Assembly (NCBI RefSeq): GCF_001542875.1 | Contig: NZ_LMAF01000002.1 | Span: forward strand, 1,759,501 to 1,823,500 | Origin: Erythrobacter sp. YT30 | GTDB taxonomy: Bacteria; Pseudomonadota; Alphaproteobacteria; Sphingomonadales; Sphingomonadaceae | Direction of reading: 5' to 3' | Length of the DNA stretch: 64,000 bases | Shown: positions 34,549 through 43,052 of the stretch, one piece after another | Layout of the letters: each line of letters opens with the position of its first letter | Numbering within the stretch: the stretch's first letter is position 1 | Program-made: the position numbers and the translations under genes | Notes under the pieces: generated by a model | Database searches by the model: none | Seen by the model: only the letters and a program-made list of their open reading frames with translations | What the model was told of the DNA's origin: nothing

Positions 34549-35577
34549 TCACCCGCCGCAGCTTTCACGGAGCAGCAGGCTGGTCTCCAGACGCTCTGAA
34601 ATTGCCGTGCCGCCATTGCTGTCGATGAGCTTGGAAACGAGCATGCGGCCAGCCAGCATGGCGTCCTGATCAATTGTCGTAAGCCGCGGTGTTACCAGTC
34701 TTGATGCCGGGATGTTGTCGTATCCCACAACCGAGATATCCTGCGGAACGGAGCGCCCAGACTTTGTGATCGCATGCATTGCGCCGATCGCGATCAAGTC
34801 ACTTGCAGCGAAGATCGCATCAAAGCTGAGCCCGCTTTCAATCGCCGCGCGCGTTGTCGCTTCACCAGATTGAACATCGAAATGAGCAGGCAGCCTCAAA
34901 CTGTCATCAAGAGGTATTCCCGCCTCTTCGAGGGCCATGCGATATCCACGATAACGCTGCTCCGCCTCAGGCGCTTCTGTGTCGCCGAGGAAGAGTACGC
35001 GTTTGCGCCCCAAGCGCAGCAGGTGAGATGTCGCGCGCTTGCCACCTGCGACATTGTCCGATCCAACGCTGCAATAGGCAGCATCGCTGAAATCTGCACC
35101 CCAGACGACAAAATTGTCTTCGCCCTTGGATAGTTCATTGAAAGCATCGTGGAGCGAACTTTGGCCGATAAAGATCATGCCGGTTGCGCGGCTTGTTGTC
35201 ATCGCAAACTTTAAGTCTTCAGCAGTGCGCGGAAAGACATGGCTGATGACGAGATCGGCTTTCCGATCCCGCGCCGCTTCGGCGATGCCGGCCAGCAATT
35301 CGAGAAAAAAGGGATCGGCCACACGCGTTTCGCGCGCTTGAGGGGCAGGGACAATAACAGCGATCGTCGCCTCTGCTCCGACGGGGCCATTGGGCATATG
35401 GGCGCGGAACTCATAATCATGCGCTCGCGCTATACGCCAGATCTCCTGCTTGGTCCGACGTTTGACGGCGGGACTGTCATTAAGAGCGCGCGACACGGTT
35501 GAAATCGATACGCCCGCCTGCCGGGCGATATCTTCAAGCCGCGCGTTTTTCTTCGCTTTTAGCCCCGCAGTGTCCAT
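34549..35577 (-). CDS. LacI-family regulator of the maltose uptake locus
   Basis: A 342-aa regulator. The HTH and hinge are at residues 14-60 (RLEDIARQAGVSISTVSRALNDSPAV). The effector domain has the conserved FDAIFAASDLIAIGAMHAI and VVGYDNIPASRLVTPRLTT, very like the LacI protein at 9870, so the two probably respond to related sugars. It lies 6 bases downstream of the alpha-glucosidase gene and 1 base upstream of halogenase 2. The AATTTTGCATTA boxes in both divergent promoters of the locus are candidate targets. This arrangement is autoregulatory if the 37.5-kb box controls the minus-strand unit. Confidence 0.88.
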   Translation of the reverse strand: MDTAGLKAKKNARLEDIARQAGVSISTVSRALNDSPAVKRRTKQEIWRIARAHDYEFRAHMPNGPVGAEATIAVIVPAPQARETRVADPFFLELLAGIAEAARDRKADLVISHVFPRTAEDLKFAMTTSRATGMIFIGQSSLHDAFNELSKGEDNFVVWGADFSDAAYCSVGSDNVAGGKRATSHLLRLGRKRVLFLGDTEAPEAEQRYRGYRMALEEAGIPLDDSLRLPAHFDVQSGEATTRAAIESGLSFDAIFAASDLIAIGAMHAITKSGRSVPQDISVVGYDNIPASRLVTPRLTTIDQDAMLAGRMLVSKLIDSNGGTAISERLETSLLLRESCGG

Positions 35578-35583
35578 GTCTGT

Positions 35584-37251
35584 TCAATCCCCTTGGTCGG
35601 CCCAATAGCCGGTGTAGGGAGCAAGCGTCGAGGGCAGACCTTCGCGCGCATTGGCGTGCGTTTCGTTTGCGATCACTTCGCCATTTTGAAACTCGGCAGG
35701 TGGGCTCCATTCGACGGTTTCCAGGCTAAGGTTGAACGCGCACAGCACATCTCCCGTATCATGGCGCCGGATGAAGGCGATCACCTCGTCGGGCGTAGAC
35801 AAAAGCTCGCTATCACCCACTATCATTGCACGTGATGCTTTGCGCAGTTCGAGCAATTGGCGGGTGTAGTGCGCCATGGAATCGGGCGCATCCATTTGGC
35901 TGTCGATAGCGCGTTCCGCATGGGCGGGGTCCATTTTCAGCCAGGTTTTGTTGGCAGATGAAAAACCTGCCTGCGGTGCCTTGCACGTCCACGGCATTGG
36001 TGTTCGCGCTCCGTCGCGGCCCAGAGTGTGCGGCCAATTCAAGATCGCCTCGGGATCCTGCAAATCGGCAAACGCGACATGGCCCTGCGGCAGACCCAGT
36101 TCCTCGCCCTGATAGATGATCGGATTGCCGCGCAGGGAGAGCAGCAGCAGCATGTTCAAACGAGCGATCTGCTCGAAATTGTCATCGCCCGCCCATCTTG
36201 TGGTGGCCCGCGGCGCGTCGTGGTTCGAAAACGCCCACGATGGCCACCCCTCTTCCGCTGACCCATCCCAATTGGAAAGCGACTCTTTCACAATCTCAGC
36301 ATTCAGATCAGGCGCGTAGAGAAAATCGAAATTGTATGCGGAATCAAGCCGCTTACCGCCGTGTGTGAAGGCCTTCATTTCCTCCAACGGCTCAGGCCCA
36401 CCGACCTCGGCAACGGTGAAGCGGCCGGGATATTCATCAATGGTCGCCCGGATGCGTTCGAGGAAGGCGGGGATGTCGTCATGCGATTGATTGAATTGCT
36501 TGATCTGCATGTCGAACGGGCGGGTCACCTGATCCATCGGCACGCCCGAAGGCGGATTGTCGCGCATTTCGGGATCGTGCATCGAGAAATTGAGCGCATC
36601 CAGGCGGAATCCATCGACACCGCGATCGAGCCAGAAGCGCGCGACATTCAACAGCGCATCCTGTACATCAGGATTATGGACGTTGAGATCGGGCTGACTG
36701 GTCAGGAAATTGTGCAGGTAATACTGGCGGCGCGGCCCGTCCCATTGCCACGATGAACCTCCGAACACAGACTGCCAATTCGATGGCGGCGAGCCATCGG
36801 GTTTCGGATCAGCCCAGACATACCAGTCCGCCTTGGGATTGGTCTTGTCCTTGCGGCTTTCTTCGAACCACGAATGCTGATCGGAGGTGTGCGAATACAC
36901 CTGATCGATGATGACTTTGAGGCCCAGCTCGTGCGAGCGGCGGATGATCGCATCGAAATCCTCAAAGTCGCCGAATGTCGGATCGATGCCGCAATAATCG
37001 GACACATCGTAGCCGAAATCCTCCATGGGCGATGTGAAGAAGGGCGAAATCCAGATGCCATCAACGCCAAGCGAGGCAATATAGTCCAAACCTCTCGCTA
37101 CCCCGCGCAAATCGCCAATACCGTCCGCATTGGTGTCGAGAAAGCTCCGCGGATAAATCTGATAGATAACCGCACCGCGCCACCATTCGTCACGCGCGGC
37201 CGATGTGTTTGCTGATTGCGTCATTCGAAGTGTTTCTGAAGTATCCGTCAT
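35584..37251 (-). CDS. Cytoplasmic GH13 alpha-glucosidase (oligo-1,6/maltase group)
   Basis: A 555-aa enzyme without a signal peptide. The N-terminus WWRGAVIYQIYPRSFLDTNADGIGDLRG is the standard opening of the alpha-glucosidase / oligo-1,6-glucosidase / trehalose hydrolase group. Nucleophile is D218 (DGFRLD), acid/base E282 (VAEVGG), and D345 is in FSNHDAPR. IIYQGEELGLPQ is also typical. VIIDQVYSHTS at region I resembles the GH13_23 alpha-glucosidases of marine Alteromonas and Sphingomonadales. It should hydrolyse maltose and short maltodextrins imported by the carrier at 37719. The start is ATG 37251, in an ATGA overlap with a 55-aa ORF upstream; six bases separate it from the LacI gene. Confidence 0.9.
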   Translation of the reverse strand: MTDTSETLRMTQSANTSAARDEWWRGAVIYQIYPRSFLDTNADGIGDLRGVARGLDYIASLGVDGIWISPFFTSPMEDFGYDVSDYCGIDPTFGDFEDFDAIIRRSHELGLKVIIDQVYSHTSDQHSWFEESRKDKTNPKADWYVWADPKPDGSPPSNWQSVFGGSSWQWDGPRRQYYLHNFLTSQPDLNVHNPDVQDALLNVARFWLDRGVDGFRLDALNFSMHDPEMRDNPPSGVPMDQVTRPFDMQIKQFNQSHDDIPAFLERIRATIDEYPGRFTVAEVGGPEPLEEMKAFTHGGKRLDSAYNFDFLYAPDLNAEIVKESLSNWDGSAEEGWPSWAFSNHDAPRATTRWAGDDNFEQIARLNMLLLLSLRGNPIIYQGEELGLPQGHVAFADLQDPEAILNWPHTLGRDGARTPMPWTCKAPQAGFSSANKTWLKMDPAHAERAIDSQMDAPDSMAHYTRQLLELRKASRAMIVGDSELLSTPDEVIAFIRRHDTGDVLCAFNLSLETVEWSPPAEFQNGEVIANETHANAREGLPSTLAPYTGYWADQGD

Positions 37252-37415
37252 GCCTGCGCCCCGTTCTCCAGCTCGAGGCGATTGAGGACCACGGGCCGCC
37301 TATCGTGTAAGCGAGACGTGTCCATTACGGGTGCGAAATTTCGCAAGATGCGTTGCGAGATAACGGTCACAAGACCGCGTGCAGCAAACAGGCCGTGAAG
37401 CCAGATTCGCGTCAT
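37248..37415 (-). CDS. Small 55-aa ORF coupled to the alpha-glucosidase gene
   Basis: A 55-residue ORF beginning MTRIWLHGLFAARGLVTVIS. Its stop overlaps the alpha-glucosidase start (ATGA, 37248-37251). An excellent Shine-Dalgarno (GGGAGGACAT on the minus strand) lies six to ten bases before ATG 37415, better than that of the enzyme gene. The product is basic with a short hydrophobic N-terminal half and matches no family I know. It may be a leader or coupling ORF that loads ribosomes for the enzyme, or a small functional protein. It falls below the length many gene callers accept. Confidence 0.5.
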   Translation of the reverse strand: MTRIWLHGLFAARGLVTVISQRILRNFAPVMDTSRLHDRRPVVLNRLELENGAQA

Positions 37416-37583
37416 AGTAATGTCCTCCCGGACCTTGATTGCCACCATCGGTCGCAGTTTGCAATTCTTTGTGAAAATTGTTCGACGAGCGTATTGGCGG
37501 CGTTTTTGGTCGGTAAGACAATGGGATAACAGAAAAATTCAGGCTGGTATGCGCCAAAAATTTTCGGGGCGGTTTTTGATTCT

Positions 37584-37603
37584 TGCATAATTTTGCATTA
37601 GCG
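37584..37603. promoter_or_regulatory. Candidate operator upstream of the sugar importer
   Basis: TGCATAATTTTGCATTAGCG holds the 12-mer AATTTTGCATTA (37589-37600) shared with 30018-30029, plus a second TGCAT half-site ten bases upstream. It lies about 115 bases before the importer ATG and 170 bases before the minus-strand small ORF, in the 303-base divergent gap. LacI binding is inferred. Confidence 0.42.
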
Positions 37604-37718
37604 CCACACTGCTAAGCGGTGTAACGGAAGATTATGCCGAATTGGATTGCCGTGCAATCCGGGATCGGCGGCGTTGCATGCCATGAGCGAGCGCAGCGTT
37701 GGGAGAGGGATGGTCACA

Positions 37719-39329
37719 ATGACACAGGCGCATACGCCAAATTCAGCGCGTAAACCTGCCATGAGCGCAGGTCAGATCTGGAACATGAGCTTTGGATTCC
37801 TGGGGATCCAGATCGGTTTTGACCTGCAAAACGGAAATGTGAGCCGCATTTTCCAGACGCTTGGCGCGGAAGTGAATGAGCTGGCGATCCTGTGGATTGC
37901 AGCGCCTATGACGGGTCTGATCGTGCAGCCCATTATCGGCCATCTTTCCGATAACACCTGGGGACGGTTTGGCAGGAGGCGCCCGTACTTCCTGATCGGT
38001 GCGATCCTTGCCAGCCTTGCGCTGTTCATCATGCCCAATTCGCCCACGCTCTGGGTCGCGGCAGGTATGCTTTGGATTATGGATGCCTCGCTCAATATCA
38101 CGATGGAGCCGTTTCGCGCCTTTGTAGGTGACAATTTACCAGACCGACAGCGAACGCGCGGCTATGCAATGCAGAGCTTCTTTATCGGGGTGGGTGCGGT
38201 AATCGCTGGCGCGCTGCCATGGATAATGACCAATTGGATGGGCCTTTCCAATGTCGCACCCGAAGGTGAAATCCCCGAGACCGTTCAGTGGGCGTTTTAC
38301 ATTGGTGGCGCTGCGCTGTTCGCAGCGGTCGCCTGGACGGTATTCAAGACGCGCGAATATTCACCTGAGCAGATCGCCGCATTTGAAGCGGCGCGCAATG
38401 AAGCGCTCGGGATCGAGACTGACGTTGACGAGACTACGCGGCGTTCATCTTCGCAGTTCAACCGCGGCGGCTTGATCTGGCTAGCAATAGGCGCAGTGTT
38501 TGCCGTGCTGGTATACTTTGGACGGGGCGAGACGCGGCCTGATTGGCTGGGTGAATTGGAAATTGCGCAAGACCTATACGTCCTGGCCGGGCTTTTAGCG
38601 GCATTCGGAGTGATCCAAATCTTCGCGGGAAGGCTCCGCTCAACAGGCAATGAGGATAGCGCATTCTTAGAGGTGGTGAACGATCTGTTTGCGATGCCAA
38701 AAACCATGCGTCAACTCGCTGTTGTTCAGTTCTTCAGCTGGTTCGCCATGTTCTCAATGTGGATTTACGGCACGCCTGCGGTTGCTGAGTACCATTTCCT
38801 TTCACCTGATCCTGCGACCCAAGGCTATCAGGACGCTGCGGATCAGTGGGGCATTCTTGGTGGTTCAGTCCGCAATGGTGTTGCAGCCATCGCAGCGCTG
38901 GCTTTCATAATCATTGCGGCCAAGATGAACCGCATTCGCCTCCATGCGGCGAACCTCGCAATTGGCGCTGTCGGTTTTGCGAGCATGTTGCTGATAAGAG
39001 ATCCGGGCTTTCTTTGGCTTTCTATGGTCGCGGTCGGCATTGCCTGGGCCTCGATAGTCTCGCTTCCGTACGCGATCCTCGCAGGGTCCGTGCCAGCGAA
39101 GAAAATGGGCATTTACATGGGGATCTTTAATATCTTCATCGTGGTGCCGCAGCTGATTGCAGCTACCTTGCTGGGCTTCCTGCTGACCACATTCTTCGAC
39201 GGCGCACCGATCTATGCGATGGCGATTTCAGCGGTGTCTTTCACACTCGCCGCTATTGCCACCTTCTTTGTGACCGACGGCACGAGCGCTATTCTGGAGC
39301 GTCAAGGGAAGCTTTCAGAAGCGTCCTAA
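37719..39329 (+). CDS. MFS sugar transporter, SLC45/GPH-like (maltose/sucrose importer)
   Basis: A 536-aa inner-membrane carrier with about 12 hydrophobic segments. It starts IWNMSFGFLGIQIGFDLQNGNVSRIFQTLGA, the first helix of the SLC45/GPH group. It has the cytoplasmic motif GHLSDNTWGRFGRRRPYFLIGA and a second RxxR-like PDRQRTRGYAMQSF. Relatives import maltose or sucrose with protons. A large soluble loop (about residues 195-255) links helices 6 and 7. The start is ATG 37719, which GGAGAGGG (37702-37709) fits better than earlier in-frame starts. Context points to maltose or short maltodextrins. It ends two bases from the convergent FG-GAP lipoprotein gene. Confidence 0.85.
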   Translation: MTQAHTPNSARKPAMSAGQIWNMSFGFLGIQIGFDLQNGNVSRIFQTLGAEVNELAILWIAAPMTGLIVQPIIGHLSDNTWGRFGRRRPYFLIGAILASLALFIMPNSPTLWVAAGMLWIMDASLNITMEPFRAFVGDNLPDRQRTRGYAMQSFFIGVGAVIAGALPWIMTNWMGLSNVAPEGEIPETVQWAFYIGGAALFAAVAWTVFKTREYSPEQIAAFEAARNEALGIETDVDETTRRSSSQFNRGGLIWLAIGAVFAVLVYFGRGETRPDWLGELEIAQDLYVLAGLLAAFGVIQIFAGRLRSTGNEDSAFLEVVNDLFAMPKTMRQLAVVQFFSWFAMFSMWIYGTPAVAEYHFLSPDPATQGYQDAADQWGILGGSVRNGVAAIAALAFIIIAAKMNRIRLHAANLAIGAVGFASMLLIRDPGFLWLSMVAVGIAWASIVSLPYAILAGSVPAKKMGIYMGIFNIFIVVPQLIAATLLGFLLTTFFDGAPIYAMAISAVSFTLAAIATFFVTDGTSAILERQGKLSEAS

Positions 39330-39331
39330 AC

Positions 39332-41017
39332 TTATGGCTGGGTGATTTCCAGCACATCGCCCGCGTTCACATTTGGCTCGATGGTTTCAGATCCATCGGG
39401 CCAGATCACTCGCAGGCCGCCTCCCGTGTTTGGACCCATGCCAAAAATCTGCGTTGTCGAATTGTGCGAGGTGAAATTGCTGTTGACGCTCACCAGCCTC
39501 GTTTGGGTCGTGTTGGCGATGGTCAATTGCACAATCGCGCCCACGGCAAAGGTGTTTGGAGCGCGGCCACGCAGGCGGATTTTGACACTGTTCGCGCCAG
39601 ACAATTGATTTTCCCAATAGTAGATCGAGCCTGTCGGTTCAGCCGTCAGCAGGATTGCATCGACATCGCCGTCATTGTCGAAATCATCGCACAGAACGCC
39701 GCGGCCTTGATCGGTCTCGGCAATGCTGGAGGCGTCGGCGGCATCGGTGAATGTCCCATCGCCCCCACTCATCCAAAGGCGGGTGACATCATCCACATAG
39801 TTGGAAGCCGTCGGGCTTTTACCGGCTTCCCAGCCATTGGTCTGATAGATGTCGAGCCATCCATCGGCGTTGAAATCGGCAAAACACGATCCCCAGCCCC
39901 ATCCGCCCGGTTCCACGCCTGATGCGGAATTGCGGAGAAAATTGCCGCCGCCCGTATTTTCAAACAGGCGGTTGCCATTGATTGAGGACACGAACCAGTC
40001 GAAATCGCCATCATTGTCAAAATCGCCGATCGCTGCGCCCATGCCGTTTTCATCGTCGGGCGTAAATGCGCTGGCGCTGAATGTGCCATTGCCGTTGTTG
40101 ACCAGCACTTTGGAGCCGCGAAAGTCTGATACCATCAAGATGTCGAGGTCGCGGTCTCCATCGATATCGGCAAAGCCAGGGGCGAAAGTGTAATCGTAAT
40201 TCGGGCCCAGCACGCCTTGCGGCAGGTCGAAATCGAGTAGTCCTGCAACGCCGCTAGTAGAGCTAACAGGAGTGAAAGAGATGTTCCCGCCAGCGCTGTC
40301 ATTTCGCCAGAGAGTTTCGGTTTCACCGGGGACTGTTGGATTGCGCGGCGTGCCCCAGTGCGCCATCAGCACATCAAGATCACCATCTGCGTCATAATCA
40401 CCGAGAGCGATTGAGATGGTTTGCTCGGCACTTGCGCTATCAAAGCCGGAGCCTGCTGTCGCATCGGTAAAGCGGCCTGATCCGTTGTTGGTGAAGAGCT
40501 TGATCGGACCGCCTTCGAGGCCGCCCAAAAGCAGGTCGAGATCGCCATCGCCATCGAGATCGCCAAACGTTGGCCCACTATGCGCGCCATTGGTGCTGGT
40601 GCCATCGATTGTGTAAGCGAGCCCTGCGGTGAGCGCGCTTTCGAGGAATGATCCGCCCTGATTGAGGTAAAGCAGGTTGGGTGCCAAATCGCCGCGCGCG
40701 ACGAAGAAGTCTATGTCGCCATCATTGTCGATATCGCCCGCAGCAGCTCCGCCAGCGAATTGAGCGACCATCGCGTTGATGCCGCTCGAAAACCCGAAAC
40801 TGTGGCCAAGCCCCGCGACAGCGGTGCGATTGGCAAAGGTCGTATTGGAGCCGCCGGGTAGCGTCGCACTGCCCGCGACGGGCGATGGTGTCGGCGTCCC
40901 GCCGCCAGCAACTGGCCCTGCCTGGCCTACGTTGCCGCCATCGCCGCCGCCGCATGCTGCAAGGCTGAGCGCGATGGCGCAGACGCTGGTTTTGGCTTTT
41001 ATGCGACTAGTACCCAT
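39332..41017 (-). CDS. FG-GAP / ASPIC-UnbV repeat lipoprotein
   Basis: A 561-aa lipoprotein. The lipobox LAAC puts the lipid on Cys22, followed by a Gly/Pro/Thr-rich spacer. Seven DxDxDGDxD-type calcium loops (for example DIDNDGDID, DLDGDGDLD, DFDNDGDFD) define FG-GAP (VCBS) propeller repeats. The C-terminal ~100 residues (VKIRLRGRAPNTFAVGAIVQ; RVIWPDGSE) form an ASPIC/UnbV domain as in CRTAC1-like proteins. The start is ATG 41017 with GGAGAGGG just upstream; the longer frame lacks a signal. It is probably surface-exposed or periplasmic and may bind glycans or proteins. It carries an AATTTTGCA element 33 bases upstream, so it may belong to the maltose regulon. Confidence 0.82.
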   Translation of the reverse strand: MGTSRIKAKTSVCAIALSLAACGGGDGGNVGQAGPVAGGGTPTPSPVAGSATLPGGSNTTFANRTAVAGLGHSFGFSSGINAMVAQFAGGAAAGDIDNDGDIDFFVARGDLAPNLLYLNQGGSFLESALTAGLAYTIDGTSTNGAHSGPTFGDLDGDGDLDLLLGGLEGGPIKLFTNNGSGRFTDATAGSGFDSASAEQTISIALGDYDADGDLDVLMAHWGTPRNPTVPGETETLWRNDSAGGNISFTPVSSTSGVAGLLDFDLPQGVLGPNYDYTFAPGFADIDGDRDLDILMVSDFRGSKVLVNNGNGTFSASAFTPDDENGMGAAIGDFDNDGDFDWFVSSINGNRLFENTGGGNFLRNSASGVEPGGWGWGSCFADFNADGWLDIYQTNGWEAGKSPTASNYVDDVTRLWMSGGDGTFTDAADASSIAETDQGRGVLCDDFDNDGDVDAILLTAEPTGSIYYWENQLSGANSVKIRLRGRAPNTFAVGAIVQLTIANTTQTRLVSVNSNFTSHNSTTQIFGMGPNTGGGLRVIWPDGSETIEPNVNAGDVLEITQP

Positions 41018-41048
41018 GGTGATCCCTCTCCTACGAAGCGGGCTACAC

Positions 41049-41073
41049 CAATTTTGCAGAAAATTGCAGAGGA
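41049..41073. promoter_or_regulatory. Repeated TTGCAGA elements upstream of the FG-GAP gene
   Basis: AATTTTGCAG is followed after two bases by AAATTGCAG, a direct repeat of about 11 bases. The first nine bases match the importer and receptor boxes. It is 33-56 bases upstream of ATG 41017, overlapping the expected promoter of the minus-strand gene. Confidence 0.32.
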
Positions 41074-41227
41074 AAATTGACGGTATTTGCGATTCTAAGC
41101 GTTCAGCTGCTGCTTGATTTGTATCGCTTTGCAATTCCAACACTGTTGGAAAACTCGCCGGAAAGAAGATGTCTAATTCACCTCGATAACACCCGTTTCC
41201 TGTATGTGTTTAGACCACGAATAGAGG

Positions 41228-41851
41228 TCACTTCAGCGATGCCAAATGCGCTATGATCTCCGCCTCACCGACGACATCGGCGTATTTGGCTTCCATATCA
41301 AACAGGTTTGCCTCATGCGGCCCTTCATGGCGATCCCCCACCGCATCGCGAACGACTGTCGTGATGAAACCGTGCGACATGGCATCCACACAAGAAGCGC
41401 GCACACACCCGCTCGTCGTGAGGCCAGTTATAATAACGTTGTCGACGCCCATCGCGGTGAGCGTTGATGCGAGCGAGGTGCCAAAAAATGCGCTGGGATA
41501 TTGCTTGGAAATGACCAGCTCATCATCGCGCGGATCCAGCCCGTTTGGCCAGGCACCCATCGCACTGCCTTTGATGAAATAGCGAAGAGGCTTGGCCTTC
41601 TCGAAAAACCGCCCACCATCCACCGCGCTTTCATGGTAGACGACATTGGTCAGGATTACTGGAATTCCCGCCGCATGGGCAGCCTCTCTCACTCTCAAGG
41701 CTGAGGCAAGAGTATCGTCGACATCTGCATAAAGATCGCAGGATTTATCGAAATACCCTTCGACAAAATCGATCATCAAAAGGGCGGGGCTTTTGCCGAA
41801 CCCGGCTTTCTGCCCGTAGGCCTTGGCGTAGTTGTCATCGAGATCGCTCAT
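41228..41851 (-). CDS. Isochorismatase-like cysteine hydrolase (N-carbamoylsarcosine amidase type)
   Basis: A 207-aa enzyme of the cysteine hydrolase superfamily. The triad is visible: D28 (LLMIDF), K116 (ISKQYPSAF) and C149 (TTSGCVRASC), with the cis-peptide region GLTTSG. VEGYFDKSC and the GSAMGAWPNGLDP insertion are like N-carbamoylsarcosine or related amidohydrolases rather than true isochorismatases. It would cleave a carbamoyl or amide C-N bond in the cytoplasm. It is monocistronic and divergent from the Gfo/Idh oxidoreductase across 65 bases. Its substrate is not defined by sequence. Confidence 0.82.
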   Translation of the reverse strand: MSDLDDNYAKAYGQKAGFGKSPALLMIDFVEGYFDKSCDLYADVDDTLASALRVREAAHAAGIPVILTNVVYHESAVDGGRFFEKAKPLRYFIKGSAMGAWPNGLDPRDDELVISKQYPSAFFGTSLASTLTAMGVDNVIITGLTTSGCVRASCVDAMSHGFITTVVRDAVGDRHEGPHEANLFDMEAKYADVVGEAEIIAHLASLK

Positions 41852-41916
41852 CGGAATTGACTATGCCGCAGCTTGTGTGACTTGTCAGCAAACCTTTCCC
41901 CGCGCATAGGCCCGCT

Positions 41917-43047
41917 GTGAGCAATCAGCGACGACGATACGCGATAATCGGGTGCGGCATGATGGGCCGTGAGCACATGGCCAATCTTGCGCTGATTGAC
42001 GGCGCGGATCTGGTGGCAATCGCCGACCCCGATGCCGGATCGCGTGGGGCGGCACAGGCGCTGGCGGAAAAGCTGGGACAGCACGTCTCGCTCTTCGAGA
42101 GCAGCGAAGAGCTGTTGTCAAAGGACCGACCCGACGCTGTCATCATCGCATCTCCCAATCACACGCATTCTGATGTTGTCAAACCAGTGATGGAAACAGG
42201 CGCTGCGATCCTCCTGGAAAAGCCAATGTGCACCGATGTCGAGGATGCCAAATCGCTTGCTAAGGCCGCGCGACACTATGCGAACACATTCTGGGTCGGT
42301 CTCGAATACCGCTACATGCCTCCGGTCACCCGGTTTATTGAGCGTGTCCATGCAGGCGAGGCCGGCGATATCAAGATGCTCGCCATTCGGGAGCATAGAT
42401 TTCCGTTTCTCGAAAAGGTTGGGGACTGGAACCGCTTCAACCGAAATACGGGCGGAACTCTGGTGGAGAAATGCTGTCACTTCTTTGACCTGATGCGTCA
42501 TATCCTTCGCGATGAGCCGGTGCGGGTGTTCGCAAGCGGTGCGCAAGATGTGAACCACCTCGATGAGCAGTATGATGGCGAGACACCCGACATTATCGAC
42601 AACGCCTTTGTCACGATCGATTTTGAGCGCGGAGCACGGGCAATGCTGGATCTATGCATGTTTGCTGAAGGTTCTGAACAGCAGGAGGAAATCAGCGCGG
42701 TCGGCCCGATGGGCAAGCTCGAGGTAAAGCTGCCGCAGGGAGGCATTATCTGGGCGCCGCGCGCAGGCCAGGTGGATGATGCCGGCCAGCGGATTGATGG
42801 CCGTCCGGGATCGGAAATCGAAACAGTCGATACTCCCGCAGACGCCCTTGCAGCAGGCTCGCATCACGGCGCAACCTACTTCCAGCAGCGCGACTTTCAC
42901 GATTGCCTTGTAAACGGAAAACCCCCTCTGATCACTGACCAGGACGGCTATCGATCGGTGCTGATGGGAGCAGCCGCGCAGCAAAGCATTGCCATCGGTC
43001 AGCCGGTGGACATCATTTTTGACGACCATTTTGAGGGTGAGGATTGA
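41917..43047 (+). CDS. Gfo/Idh/MocA-family NAD(P)-dependent oxidoreductase
   Basis: A 376-aa dehydrogenase. The Rossmann motif is IIGCGMMG (residues 10-17), then the family lysine in LLEKPMC (near 100). The C-terminal alpha/beta domain has GGTLVEKCCHFFDLMRHI, which carries the catalytic His region of sugar/inositol dehydrogenases. The start is GTG 41917. Family members oxidise sugars, inositols or related polyols, or act in glycan modification. Its stop is overlapped by the aldo/keto reductase start region, making an operon of three with the TauD-like gene. The EKCCHFFD motif is most like inositol 2-dehydrogenase-type enzymes, but the substrate is open. Confidence 0.85.
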   Translation: MSNQRRRYAIIGCGMMGREHMANLALIDGADLVAIADPDAGSRGAAQALAEKLGQHVSLFESSEELLSKDRPDAVIIASPNHTHSDVVKPVMETGAAILLEKPMCTDVEDAKSLAKAARHYANTFWVGLEYRYMPPVTRFIERVHAGEAGDIKMLAIREHRFPFLEKVGDWNRFNRNTGGTLVEKCCHFFDLMRHILRDEPVRVFASGAQDVNHLDEQYDGETPDIIDNAFVTIDFERGARAMLDLCMFAEGSEQQEEISAVGPMGKLEVKLPQGGIIWAPRAGQVDDAGQRIDGRPGSEIETVDTPADALAAGSHHGATYFQQRDFHDCLVNGKPPLITDQDGYRSVLMGAAAQQSIAIGQPVDIIFDDHFEGED

Positions 43048-43052
43048 TCGAC

